DNA of 64,000 bases. Origin: Oscillospiraceae bacterium (GTDB taxonomy: Bacteria; Bacillota; Clostridia; Oscillospirales; CAG-272). The stretch lies in NCBI GenBank assembly GCA_015063795.1, contig SVTL01000008.1, positions 27,469 to 91,468 of the forward strand, read 5' to 3'. This document shows positions 9,527 through 18,424 of this stretch, in pieces. Numbering within the stretch: the stretch's first letter is position 1; each line of letters opens with the position of its first letter. The position numbers and the translations under genes are program-made. Under the pieces are notes generated by a model, which did no database searches, had not been told where the DNA came from, and saw nothing but the letters and a program-made list of their open reading frames with translations.

Positions 9527-10531
9527 TCAGCGGATGGCCATGATGTCGGTGAGGACGATGTCCTTGGTCATATAGAAATCCTTATACTCCACATCGGCGG
9601 CATAGTCGGTGGAGAGATACTTCTTGTTGTCATCGGCAAAGACGGTGACGATGTTGGCATTCTGCCCCTGATAGAGACCGGCCTTCACCGCGCCGAGGAA
9701 ATTGGCACCCGAGGAAACGCCCACGCCGATGCCGAAGGTGGAGGCCAGCAGACGGGCCATGGCGATGGCGTCGCCGTCATCGACCGAGATGATGCCGTCC
9801 AGCGTATCCAGCTTGCACAGATCGGGGATGAACTCATCGGAAATGCCGAAGATGCGGTGCGTGCCGCACTTTTTGCCCGTGGACAGGGTGGGCGAATTCA
9901 TCGGCTCCAGCGGATAGACGCGGCAGGCGGGATTGGCCTCACGCAGACGGCGGCCGATGCCCATGACCGTTCCGCCCGTGCCGACACCGGCCACGATACC
10001 GTCGGCCTTCAGCCCAAGCGACTCCATCTGACGGACGATCTCAAGACCGGTGGTCAGATAATGGGCATTGGAATTCTCCTCGTTGGAGAACTGGCGGGGC
10101 AGATAGACTCCGCCGCCCGCGGCCAGCTCCTCGGTTTTTTGGATCGAGCCGAGGAAGCCCCCCTCCTCACGGGAGACCAGACGCACCTCCGCGCCAAAGC
10201 TCTTCATGATCTGGATCCGCTCTCTGGTCATCCAGTCGGGCATATAGATCACAACCTTGTGTCCCAGCGCCGAGCCGATGGCCGAAAAGCTGATGCCCGT
10301 GTTGCCGCTGGTGGCCTCGCTGATCAGGTCGCCCTGACGGATCTCGCCGCTTTCATACGCTTTTTTCAGAATGTGCATCGCCACGCGGTCCTTGATGCTG
10401 CCGCTGAGATTGAAATACTCCGCCTTGGCGTACACGCGCCCGGGGCGCCCCTTATAGGTGTAAGAGATCGCCAGCAGGGGCGTGTTGCCGACCGCACCCT
10501 GCAGGCCCTTGAAAATTTTGTCCTTGTTCAT
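9527..10531 (-). CDS. PLP-dependent cysteine synthase-family protein
   Basis: GAVGNTPLL..., NLSGSIKDRVA (PLP Lys region), EATSGNTGISFS, GVGTGGTVMGIGRRL. Confidence 0.88.
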   Translation of the reverse strand: MNKDKIFKGLQGAVGNTPLLAISYTYKGRPGRVYAKAEYFNLSGSIKDRVAMHILKKAYESGEIRQGDLISEATSGNTGISFSAIGSALGHKVVIYMPDWMTRERIQIMKSFGAEVRLVSREEGGFLGSIQKTEELAAGGGVYLPRQFSNEENSNAHYLTTGLEIVRQMESLGLKADGIVAGVGTGGTVMGIGRRLREANPACRVYPLEPMNSPTLSTGKKCGTHRIFGISDEFIPDLCKLDTLDGIISVDDGDAIAMARLLASTFGIGVGVSSGANFLGAVKAGLYQGQNANIVTVFADDNKKYLSTDYAADVEYKDFYMTKDIVLTDIMAIR

Positions 10532-10606
10532 AAAAATGATAACCCTTTCGTGTTGCAAAAAAAACAATCGATGCTGACAGTATATGCAAAACCGATGACA
10601 ATCCAC

Positions 10607-11656
10607 TCATCGGTTCAGATGCTCAAAGAAGAACTGCAAGCCCTCATCCGAATCGGACAGCTTGTGTCCGCCGTCATAGCAGCAGAAGCGGACCTTCTCC
10701 TCCGCATTCGCCGCCTGATAATAAGGAAGCAGCTTTTCAAACTCCCTCTCCGCCGAATCGGGGGCAAAGAAGCAGTCGGTTTTTCCCACCTCCACATACA
10801 GCGCGCGCGGACAGACCAAGGCTGCGGTCTCCGCATCGCCGAAGCGCTCGAACAGCCCGCCGTAGACCATCTCGATGCGCGGATAGCGGAAGCGGTCGTT
10901 GAAAAAGCAGGAGGAATAGACCGCCTTAATACGCGTGTCGCAGGCGGCGGTCATCAGCGAAAAATAAGCGCCGTAGGAGATGCCGATCATGCCGATGCGC
11001 GTTTCATCGATGTAAGGCTGGGCGCAGAAGGTGTCCATACACCGCCGCAGGCAGACGATCTCCAGCGCATTGATCGACTGGCCGCCCATCCGCAGACGGG
11101 CATCGAACTCACAGCGGTCGATCTTCGGTCCGAACTCGCGCCCGTTCCACATCAGTGTCTGGGGAACAAAGACCGCCGCGCCGTACGGCAGGAGCCTTTT
11201 GACCATATGCGAATAAAAATTGGGCTGATAGATATCGCTTGCCAGCTCGGGCGTTCCCTCAAAGCCGTGCATGGCGATGACCAGCGGGCTTTTCTTCCCC
11301 GCCGCAGCACCCTTCTGCACGCTTTTGGGCAGAAAGAGCAGACCGCAGAGCCCGATTCCCTCCCACGCTTCCACGCGCAGACGGAAGATGTCGGTGTCGG
11401 CATCGCCGTACAGATGCGTGAGGCGGTAGGGGCAGACGGCAGGCGTGTATTCATCCAGCGGATGGGAGAGCAAAGAGAGAAAGTCACGGCGATAGGATTC
11501 GCGGTCGGCGGTCATTTTCGCCGCGTCCACATAGCCCGCCCGCTTTTGCTCGGCCTTCACGCGAAGCGTTTCGGCATAGGCAGACAGATCGTCGGCATAT
11601 CCCTGTCGGAAGGGGCGCGCCTTGTCCCTCTGCTCGGTGTAGGTGTATTCGGTCAT
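10607..11656 (-). CDS. Alpha/beta hydrolase (dienelactone hydrolase / acetyl-esterase-like)
   Basis: LVIAMHGFEGTPE, nucleophile elbow GMIGISYGAYFS, C-terminal DGGHKLSD. Confidence 0.75.
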   Translation of the reverse strand: MTEYTYTEQRDKARPFRQGYADDLSAYAETLRVKAEQKRAGYVDAAKMTADRESYRRDFLSLLSHPLDEYTPAVCPYRLTHLYGDADTDIFRLRVEAWEGIGLCGLLFLPKSVQKGAAAGKKSPLVIAMHGFEGTPELASDIYQPNFYSHMVKRLLPYGAAVFVPQTLMWNGREFGPKIDRCEFDARLRMGGQSINALEIVCLRRCMDTFCAQPYIDETRIGMIGISYGAYFSLMTAACDTRIKAVYSSCFFNDRFRYPRIEMVYGGLFERFGDAETAALVCPRALYVEVGKTDCFFAPDSAEREFEKLLPYYQAANAEEKVRFCCYDGGHKLSDSDEGLQFFFEHLNR

Positions 11657-11761
11657 GGAAATTGCTTCCTTTTCGGCGTTTTGGAGTGGTTTTTGCGGTT
11701 GATGCTTGCGGTTTGTGCTTCGCAAACGGTTGCTTTGCGGGTTGCGGCTTTGAGACTGTGT

Positions 11762-12241
11762 TTATTCGCCGCTTTCGTTCTTGATCAGATCGGCATACTC
11801 AAAGCGGATCAGCTTTCCCAGATTCTCCGCGGACGTTTCGATCTGCAGGCCGATGCGCCCGCCGCTGAAGCAGATGGTCTCATACGAGGAAGCGGTTTGG
11901 TGCAGGACGGTGCGGAAAAACTTCTTCATCCCGATGGGCGAGCAGCCGCCGTGGATGTATCCGGTCAGAGGCAGCAGCTCCTTGGATTTCACCATCTCCA
12001 CCGCCTTTTCCCCCACCGTCTTCGCCGCCTTTTTCAGGTCCAGCTCCTCCTGCACGGGGATGACGAACACATAATGGCTTCCGCTTTTGCCCACGGTCAC
12101 CAGCGTTTTGAACACGACCTCCAACGGCCGTCCGATGGCGTGCGCCACCTCAACACCGCTGACCACATTGTCATATTCATGCGTCTCATATCGGATCTTT
12201 TTTCCGTCCAAAAGACGCATGGCGTTTGTTTTGTCTGCCAT
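11762..12241 (-). CDS. ybaK: Cys-tRNA(Pro)/Pro-tRNA deacylase, YbaK/EbsC family
   Basis: YETHEYDNVVSGVEVAHAIGRPLEVVFKTLVTVG; GYIHGGCSPIGMKK. Confidence 0.9.
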   Translation of the reverse strand: MADKTNAMRLLDGKKIRYETHEYDNVVSGVEVAHAIGRPLEVVFKTLVTVGKSGSHYVFVIPVQEELDLKKAAKTVGEKAVEMVKSKELLPLTGYIHGGCSPIGMKKFFRTVLHQTASSYETICFSGGRIGLQIETSAENLGKLIRFEYADLIKNESGE

Positions 12242-12298
12242 CGATAACCTCTTTTTCGGCGGTTTTTCCGCCGTTCGGGTGTTTTTTTGTTTGACTTG

Positions 12299-15200
12299 TT
12301 ACTCCTCGCGCCGCCAGGTCCCCGAGCGGAGCATCAGCAGGCTGAAGGTGAGAACGATGACCACGATCAGCGACCAGACCAGCAGCTTGTTGTCGGGGGA
12401 AAGGAAGGCATACTCTCCCTCCCCGGCGGCAGGGGTGAAGAAGGCGGTCAGTTCCTCGTCGGTCAGCGTCGGCGAGAGCAGGTCAAAGCTGCTCAGCACC
12501 GCCAGCGGCTCGCCCAAAGGAGCGCCGTCCGCCGCGCGAAGCTCAACGGTGATGCGGTCGATGGCCGAGGCGCGCTCAAAGCCGGACAGGTCACAGACGA
12601 AATCCGACCAATCGCCCACGCTCACACCGCCCTCGTAAGCGGCGATGTCCTTGCCCGCATGGAAGGAAACGCGCAGGATCGCGCGGTCGGTCTTTTCGGG
12701 GAGGGAGGCCACGCTGGCCTCAAAGGAAACGGCAGGCGCGCTTGACAGATCCAGAGGCGAGGAGAGAAGGACCTGTATGCTGCCCGGTCCGGAGGGAGTG
12801 AAGATCAGAAGCTCCTCTTTGCCCAGCAGATCCTGTCCGCCCTCTATTGAGAGAATGCTCTCACCGGCGGCAAACCCATCGGTATCGGCGGCAAAATCGA
12901 AGAGGCGGAAGCGCCCGGTCACGTCAAAGGCGGGATAGGATAGTGCGCTCTGCTCGGTGAACAGACGGCTTCGCAAAAGCGGGAAGGCTTCGGCGGCCTC
13001 CTTGCCGAGGTAAGGTGTCAGCACCTCGCTTGCCTTCAGCGTATCCAGATACAGCGCGGCGGAGGCATTCAGCGAACGGCTGTCGGTGATGAAATAGAGA
13101 AGCGCATCGGCCGAGGCAAACACGCCGTAGGATTCAATGTACCGCTTGGTGGACTCCTCCTCGGGGAAGGGCGCGGTGTTGACCGTATGCTCATCGACGA
13201 TCAGCGTCCGCTCAAAGGGCAGAAGCGCATCGCGGAAGGCCTCATAGCCCTCGTTGTCACGGATGGCGAACGGATCGGAGCAGATGCCCCACGCAAAGGG
13301 AGTGGAGGCGTTTGTCAGCCCCTCCAGATAAGAGAGCAGCGTGAGCGAATCGGCATACATCAGCGTTCCCGCAGGGGAGAAGGAGAACACATCGCCCGAC
13401 ACCGAGGCAAACACCGCCTCCGACAGTCCGCGGCTCTCGCAGGAGATCCAGAGCAGCCGCAGCGCCGAGGCATACGCCGACGCAAAGACATCGATGCCGC
13501 TGCGCCCCACGCTGTAACGGCTGCCCCAGTCGTTGACGCAGTCGCCCAGCACATAGCGCCCGATCAGCCCCTGCCCGCTTCCGTTGTATCGGGTGAGCAG
13601 GAAGTCGCAGATGGCGCGGAAATAGACAAGTCCGTTTTCATCGGCGGTGTTGAAAGCGCCGTATGCACCCGAAACCGAAGACGGATGAAGCAGCAGGCGG
13701 TCGATGCGCTCGTCCCCCGCGCTTTTGACGGTCAGACGGGCCACCGCCTCACAGCCGATGCCGTCATAGCTCTTCACCAGACGGTCCAGCTCCTCCACAT
13801 AGGCTTCGGAAAAATACACATTCTCGCCGTCCACACTCACACTGTACCGCGAAGCGCCGAGGGTGATCAGCTTTTCGCACTCGACGGCAAAGGAGACCGC
13901 CGACGCCCCGAAGGCGATCAGCTCGCTGCGCGTGCGGGAGGAAAAGCCCTTGGGCGTGGTGTCGGGACGGACAACGGTGCTCTCCGCCAGCACCGAGGGA
14001 TTGGAGATATACTTGGCGTTGTCGATCAGCGTCAGACGGCGTCCGTCGCTGTACGCCACAAGAAACTTGGAAAACAAACGGCTTCGCCCGCTTGCATCGT
14101 ACAAGGGAAAGCGGAAGGTGAACTCCTCGGACAGCTCGGAAACGGCCAGCGGCACATAGGTCAGCAGGGGGGAGGTGGATTCGTCCTCATACGCCGCCAG
14201 CTCATACAGCATCAGCGAGCCGCCCTCAAACGCCGTCAGGTCCAGCCGTCCGCTCAGCACCACGTCCTCCTTGGAGGTGGAGATCAGACAGGAGCTGACC
14301 TGCCCTGCCTCGCTGACGATGGGAGTGAACACCGACAGGGGCGCGAAGGAATAGAGCGTCACCTGCCCTTTCAGATTCTCGCCGTGAAAGACCACGCGGA
14401 TCTCGTCGACGGTCTCATTCGGCAGCTCAAACACCGCCGAGCGGATGGTGTCGCCGTAAAGCGTGCAGTCCACCCTGCGGTCGCGGGAAAAGACGGGGGA
14501 GGCGGTGGTGGAATAATAGACCTCAATGCTCTCGGGCTCAAGGTCGGTGGAAAAGGACAGCCGGTTCTTGCGCGAGGAGGACAAAAAGCCGACGGTCTGA
14601 ACATAGGGATCGCTTCCGTCCAGCGTGAAGGTATAGCCGTCATCGCCCTTGACCGCCTCGCCCCCCGCAGACACGGAAAAGGAATCGGCAAGGAAGTTCA
14701 GCGAGGAGAGCAGGTCCTCCGAATAGGACAGCGCCAGCGAATCCAGCGAAAAGATGAAGTTGACAAGAGGCTGCTCGCCCCCGTTCTGAAAGAGGATGCG
14801 AACGCCGCGGATGGCCGTATCGCCCGTCAGCTCCGACAGGTCGGCGATGAGCGTGTTGCCCACGCCGGGTGTCAGAAAGGTGTTGTATTCCCATTCGCCC
14901 CCATCGGTGAGAAGCGTCATCCGAACAGGGATCAGCGTATTCCCCGCCGACTGGCAGGAGGCATAGCAGAACAGCGAATCGAATTCCGACAGATCGGCGT
15001 GGATATCCAGCTCCTTTTCCACAAAGCACCATTCTCCGCTCTGCAGGAAGGGCACCACGCCCATGGCCATGCCCCGTCCGCTGACCGGCAGATAGGGCGG
15101 GAAATCGGTTTGGGAGACCGCAGACAGCGAGACGACATTGGAGGAGGTGGTCAGCGAACCGGTGTTCTCAAAATCCTCCAGAAGAAAATCGGCATACCGC

Positions 15201-15328
15201 GGCAGAAGCGACGGATCGGTTGCCTCTAAGCTATGGGCATTCAGCGCCGACACGCACACGCTTCCCAGCAGCCCCAGCAGAAGCAGCACCGGCATCACGA
15301 TGAGCATTCTCTTTTTCACGTCTCTCAC
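12299..15328 (-). CDS. Large secreted, membrane-anchored protein (DUF5722-like, glycosidase-like core)
   Basis: N-terminal signal, 1009 aa, C-terminal TM LLVWSLIVVIVLTFSLLML plus basic tail; central region resembles DUF5722 from memory. Confidence 0.6.
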   Translation of the reverse strand: MRDVKKRMLIVMPVLLLLGLLGSVCVSALNAHSLEATDPSLLPRYADFLLEDFENTGSLTTSSNVVSLSAVSQTDFPPYLPVSGRGMAMGVVPFLQSGEWCFVEKELDIHADLSEFDSLFCYASCQSAGNTLIPVRMTLLTDGGEWEYNTFLTPGVGNTLIADLSELTGDTAIRGVRILFQNGGEQPLVNFIFSLDSLALSYSEDLLSSLNFLADSFSVSAGGEAVKGDDGYTFTLDGSDPYVQTVGFLSSSRKNRLSFSTDLEPESIEVYYSTTASPVFSRDRRVDCTLYGDTIRSAVFELPNETVDEIRVVFHGENLKGQVTLYSFAPLSVFTPIVSEAGQVSSCLISTSKEDVVLSGRLDLTAFEGGSLMLYELAAYEDESTSPLLTYVPLAVSELSEEFTFRFPLYDASGRSRLFSKFLVAYSDGRRLTLIDNAKYISNPSVLAESTVVRPDTTPKGFSSRTRSELIAFGASAVSFAVECEKLITLGASRYSVSVDGENVYFSEAYVEELDRLVKSYDGIGCEAVARLTVKSAGDERIDRLLLHPSSVSGAYGAFNTADENGLVYFRAICDFLLTRYNGSGQGLIGRYVLGDCVNDWGSRYSVGRSGIDVFASAYASALRLLWISCESRGLSEAVFASVSGDVFSFSPAGTLMYADSLTLLSYLEGLTNASTPFAWGICSDPFAIRDNEGYEAFRDALLPFERTLIVDEHTVNTAPFPEEESTKRYIESYGVFASADALLYFITDSRSLNASAALYLDTLKASEVLTPYLGKEAAEAFPLLRSRLFTEQSALSYPAFDVTGRFRLFDFAADTDGFAAGESILSIEGGQDLLGKEELLIFTPSGPGSIQVLLSSPLDLSSAPAVSFEASVASLPEKTDRAILRVSFHAGKDIAAYEGGVSVGDWSDFVCDLSGFERASAIDRITVELRAADGAPLGEPLAVLSSFDLLSPTLTDEELTAFFTPAAGEGEYAFLSPDNKLLVWSLIVVIVLTFSLLMLRSGTWRREE

Positions 15329-15365
15329 GTCCTTTCTCCTCGGCCTCCCGTTTGGTTTTCATCGG

Positions 15366-15404
15366 TATTCTATCATTATACCATACCGATCCCGCTCTGT
15401 CAAA
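15366..15404 (-). promoter_or_regulatory. Sigma-70-type promoter for the 1009-aa gene
   Basis: Reverse strand TTGACA-17 nt-TATAAT. Confidence 0.7.
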
Positions 15405-15516
15405 CAATTTCAAGCAATTTTCCAAAAAGGAATGACAAAAGCGAAAAGATGTGGTAAAATAGGAAAAGAGCGGGCGGAAACACGCCCGTAATGCCACCGA
15501 AAGCGGGGATTTTTCC

Positions 15517-16638
15517 ATGGAATCGATCGAATACGTTGCCACCTGTCTCTTTGGGCTGGAAAAATTTGTGGGAGAGGAGATCGAGGAGCTGGGGTATGAA
15601 AAGACCGAGGTCATCGACGGGCGCGTCTCCTTCAAGGGCGGCATCGACGCCATCGCCCGCTGCAACATCGGTCTGCGAACCGCCGAGCGTCTCTATCTGA
15701 AAATGGGCTCCTTCCCCGCCCGTACCTTCGACGAGCTGTTTGAAAACACCAAAGCCCTCCCTTGGGAAAACTGGATCGGGCAGGACGACGCCTTCCCCGT
15801 CAGCGGCCACTCCATCAAATCGGCGCTCTTCAGCCTGCCCGACTGTCAGAGCATCGTGAAAAAGGCCATCGTGGACCGCCTCTCCGCCGAATACGGCATC
15901 CGCTGGTTCAATGAGGAGGGCGCGAAAATGAAGGTGGAATTTTTCATCCTCAACGACAAAGCCACGCTGATGATCGACACCTCGGGCGTTCCGCTTCACA
16001 AGCGCGGATACCGTCCCGCTGCCGGCGCCGCCCCTCTGCGCGAAACGCTGGCCGCCGCGATGGTCAAGCTCTCCCGTCCGCGGGAAAACGTGCTGTTATG
16101 GGATCCCTTCTGCGGCTCGGGCACCATCGCCATCGAGGCCGCCTGTCTGATGACCGGCACCTCCCCCGGTGTGGGAAGGCGATATGCCGCCGAGGACTTT
16201 TTCGACGTGCCCGAGTCGGTGTGGGTGCGTGCCCGCGAGGAGGCTCTCGACCGCGTTCACAAAACCGAGTTTGAAGCCTTCGCCAGCGACATCGATCCGC
16301 AGATGGTGGAGATGGCAAAAGCAAACGTCTCCCGCGCGGGGATGGACAAGGTGGTCAAATGCTTCGTCAAGGATGCACTCACCATCGAAAAATCCGACCG
16401 CCGCGGCACCATCGTCTGCAATCCGCCCTACGGCGAGCGTCTGATGACGCCGATCGAGGTCTCGCGTCTCTACCGCGGCATGGGCAGGACCTTCTCTTCC
16501 CTCGCCCCTTGGCAGATCTACATCCTCTCCTCCGCCGACGACTTCGAGCATCTCTACGGTCAAAAGGCCGACAAGGTCAAGCGGATGTACAACGGCATGA
16601 TCAAGTGCGGTCTGTTCCAGTATTTCAAGCAGAAATAA
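15517..16638 (+). CDS. THUMP-domain class I RNA methyltransferase (RlmL/YpsC-like, 23S rRNA m2G)
   Basis: RAGTRPLxKRGYRP-like HKRGYRPAAGAAPLRETLAAAM; DPFCGSGTIAIEAA; CNPPYGER. Confidence 0.9.
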   Translation: MESIEYVATCLFGLEKFVGEEIEELGYEKTEVIDGRVSFKGGIDAIARCNIGLRTAERLYLKMGSFPARTFDELFENTKALPWENWIGQDDAFPVSGHSIKSALFSLPDCQSIVKKAIVDRLSAEYGIRWFNEEGAKMKVEFFILNDKATLMIDTSGVPLHKRGYRPAAGAAPLRETLAAAMVKLSRPRENVLLWDPFCGSGTIAIEAACLMTGTSPGVGRRYAAEDFFDVPESVWVRAREEALDRVHKTEFEAFASDIDPQMVEMAKANVSRAGMDKVVKCFVKDALTIEKSDRRGTIVCNPPYGERLMTPIEVSRLYRGMGRTFSSLAPWQIYILSSADDFEHLYGQKADKVKRMYNGMIKCGLFQYFKQK

Positions 16639-16654
16639 AACGGCGCAAAGCGCC

Positions 16655-16745
16655 TTTTGAACGTTTTTGAAGATTGTAAAGAAACTTTTTTCAAAAAGTT
16701 TCTTTACCGGGGGTGCGGGGGAAGCCCCCCGTCGCCGGCGTTTCT
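16655..16745. repeat. Family-B repeat (variable stem, T5-G/C-A5 core)
   Basis: GAACGTTTTTGAAGATTGTAAAGAAACTTTTTTCAAAAAGTTTCTTTACCGGGGGTGCGGGGG. Confidence 0.8.
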
Positions 16746-16867
16746 TTTTAGCGTATGCGAAGCATGCGCTGGCTTAGCTTTTTCTTTTCGCCTTCTGTCT
16801 GAAAAGAAAAAGCGTCTAACGATAACCGATAAATCAAAAAGCGGCGCAAAGCGCCGCGGATGGGCAT

Positions 16868-16950
16868 GAACTGTCAGGGGTTTCACCCCCGAACCCCTGA
16901 CTTAGGTACCTTTTTGAAAAAAGGTACCTAAGAACCCCAAAAACTTTTAA
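16868..16950. repeat. Family-B repeat
   Basis: CTGTCAGGGGTTTCACCCCCGAACCCCTGACTTAGGTACCTTTTTGAAAAAAGGTACCTAAGAACCCCAAAAAC. Confidence 0.8.
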
Positions 16951-17203
16951 AAAATGGCGCGAAGCGGCTTTTGAACGTTTTGGTCAAGCTTTTTCAAAAG
17001 CTTGCGGGGCGGAGGGGCAGCGCCCCCCGTTTCAGGTTTTCTGTTTTGCGAAGCAAAACCTCCTTTTCTCTTCTCTTTTCTCTCTTCTCTCTTCTCTTTT
17101 CTTTGGAAACGGCAATGTTCAGAGAAAAACGAAGAACGAAAAGAGAAAAGAGAAAAGAACAAAAAGAAACGACAACCTTCTTTCGAAAATTGCCGTTTCC
17201 TTC

Positions 17204-17279
17204 TGGAGCTGATGGGGGGATTCGAACCCCCGACCTGTTGATTACGAATCAACTGCTCTACCAACTGAGCCACATCAGC
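17204..17279 (-). tRNA. tRNA-Thr(CGT), CCA encoded
   Basis: Reverse strand GCTGATG...GTTGA-TTCGTAA-TCAAC...GGGGGTTCGAATCCCCC-CATCAGCTCCA. Confidence 0.95.
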
Positions 17280-17295
17280 AACGTTTGCATTGGCT

Positions 17296-17324
17296 ATTAT
17301 ATCACAATCCCCCTCTTTTGTCAA
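17296..17324 (-). promoter_or_regulatory. Consensus sigma-70 promoter of tRNA-Thr(CGT)
   Basis: Reverse strand TTGACA-17 nt-TATAAT with TG at extended -10. Confidence 0.85.
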
Positions 17325-17377
17325 CCACTATTTTCAATCTTTTCTTCTGAATCTTTTAAGGGAGTGTATGAAATAAC

Positions 17378-18208
17378 GTGAATCTCACCGATCTCTCCAC
17401 CGTCCGCCAGCTGATGGAACGCCACGGCGTCGCCTTCCGCAAGCAGTACGGACAAAATTTTCTCATCAACGCCGCCATCCCGCGCCGCATCGCCGAAAGC
17501 TGCGAGGAATGCGACACCATTCTTGAAATCGGTCCCGGCATCGGAACGCTGACGCGTGAGCTTTCCTCCCGTGCGAAAAAGGTCACCGCCTTCGAGATCG
17601 ACAGCGGTCTGATCCCGATCCTGCAGGAAACGCTGGCCGACTGCCCGAACGTGACCGTCATCCACGAGGACTTCATGAACACCGACCTGCCCGCTTATCT
17701 CGACGGCAGCACCGGCGTCTGCGCCAACCTTCCTTATTATATTACCACCCCCATTCTCATGAAGCTGCTGGAATCCCGCCTTCCCTTCCGCTTCATCACC
17801 GTCATGCTGCAGAAGGAGGTGGCCCAGCGTCTGGCCTCTGCCCCCGGCGATCCCCTCTACGGCGCGGTCACGCTGACGCTCAACTACTTCGCCACCGTTG
17901 AAAAGCTCTTCACGGTCGGCCCGGGCAACTTCATCCCCGCCCCCAAGGTGGACTCGGCCGTCATCCGCATCACCCCGCGCGAACAGCCCCCCGTGCAGGT
18001 CAACGAGGACCGCTTCTTCGCCCTCGTCCGCGCCTCCTTCGGTCAGCGCCGCAAAACCCTGCTCAACTCCCTCTCGGCCACCGGGCTGTCCAAGGAGCTG
18101 CTCGCAACCGCCATGGAGGAGGCCGGCATCCGTCCCGACATCCGCGGCGAAAAGCTCTCCATCCACGAATTCGCCGCCCTCTCCAACGCCATCGACAAAA
18201 TTATTTAA
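17378..18208 (+). CDS. rsmA: 16S rRNA dimethyladenosine transferase
   Basis: FRKQYGQNFLIN, ILEIGPGIGTLTREL, NLPYYITTPI; GTG start. Confidence 0.95.
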   Translation: MNLTDLSTVRQLMERHGVAFRKQYGQNFLINAAIPRRIAESCEECDTILEIGPGIGTLTRELSSRAKKVTAFEIDSGLIPILQETLADCPNVTVIHEDFMNTDLPAYLDGSTGVCANLPYYITTPILMKLLESRLPFRFITVMLQKEVAQRLASAPGDPLYGAVTLTLNYFATVEKLFTVGPGNFIPAPKVDSAVIRITPREQPPVQVNEDRFFALVRASFGQRRKTLLNSLSATGLSKELLATAMEEAGIRPDIRGEKLSIHEFAALSNAIDKII

Positions 18209-18348
18209 ACTCATATTCCGATCAACTTATTTTTCTTTAGTAAAAGGCTTTTAAATTTTATTTTATTAGGCAAAGGTCTGTTTTTCCCCTCTTTTCTCCT
18301 CCGTTGTGTGTCCTTTACAAAAGAATGTGAATATTTACAACCTTTGCC

Positions 18349-18377
18349 TTGATTTTTTTTGCAAACCATGGTATACT
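18349..18377 (+). promoter_or_regulatory. Promoter of pckG
   Basis: TTGATT-17 nt-TATACT. Confidence 0.65.
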
Positions 18378-18424
18378 GTCCGCAATAACAGCAAAAAATA
18401 CCCCCATAAAAAAAGGAGACCGAC

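Noticed and set aside
9041-12247. 1068-aa plus-strand ORF (and similar long ORFs at 3504-6002, 13187-15229, 18722-19891, 25047-27485, 35206-36966, 37042-39009, 39129-40334, 40680-41999, 46730-48547)
   Set aside because: Antisense shadows of clearly recognisable genes in GC-rich codon-biased DNA; no family signatures, Arg/Gln/His-rich composition.
16947-17381. ORFs with motif GGFEPPTC / DGGIRTPDLLITNQLLYQLSH
   Set aside because: Translation across tRNA-Thr(CGT); well-known spurious tRNA-derived ORFs. The same applies to 57004-57463.
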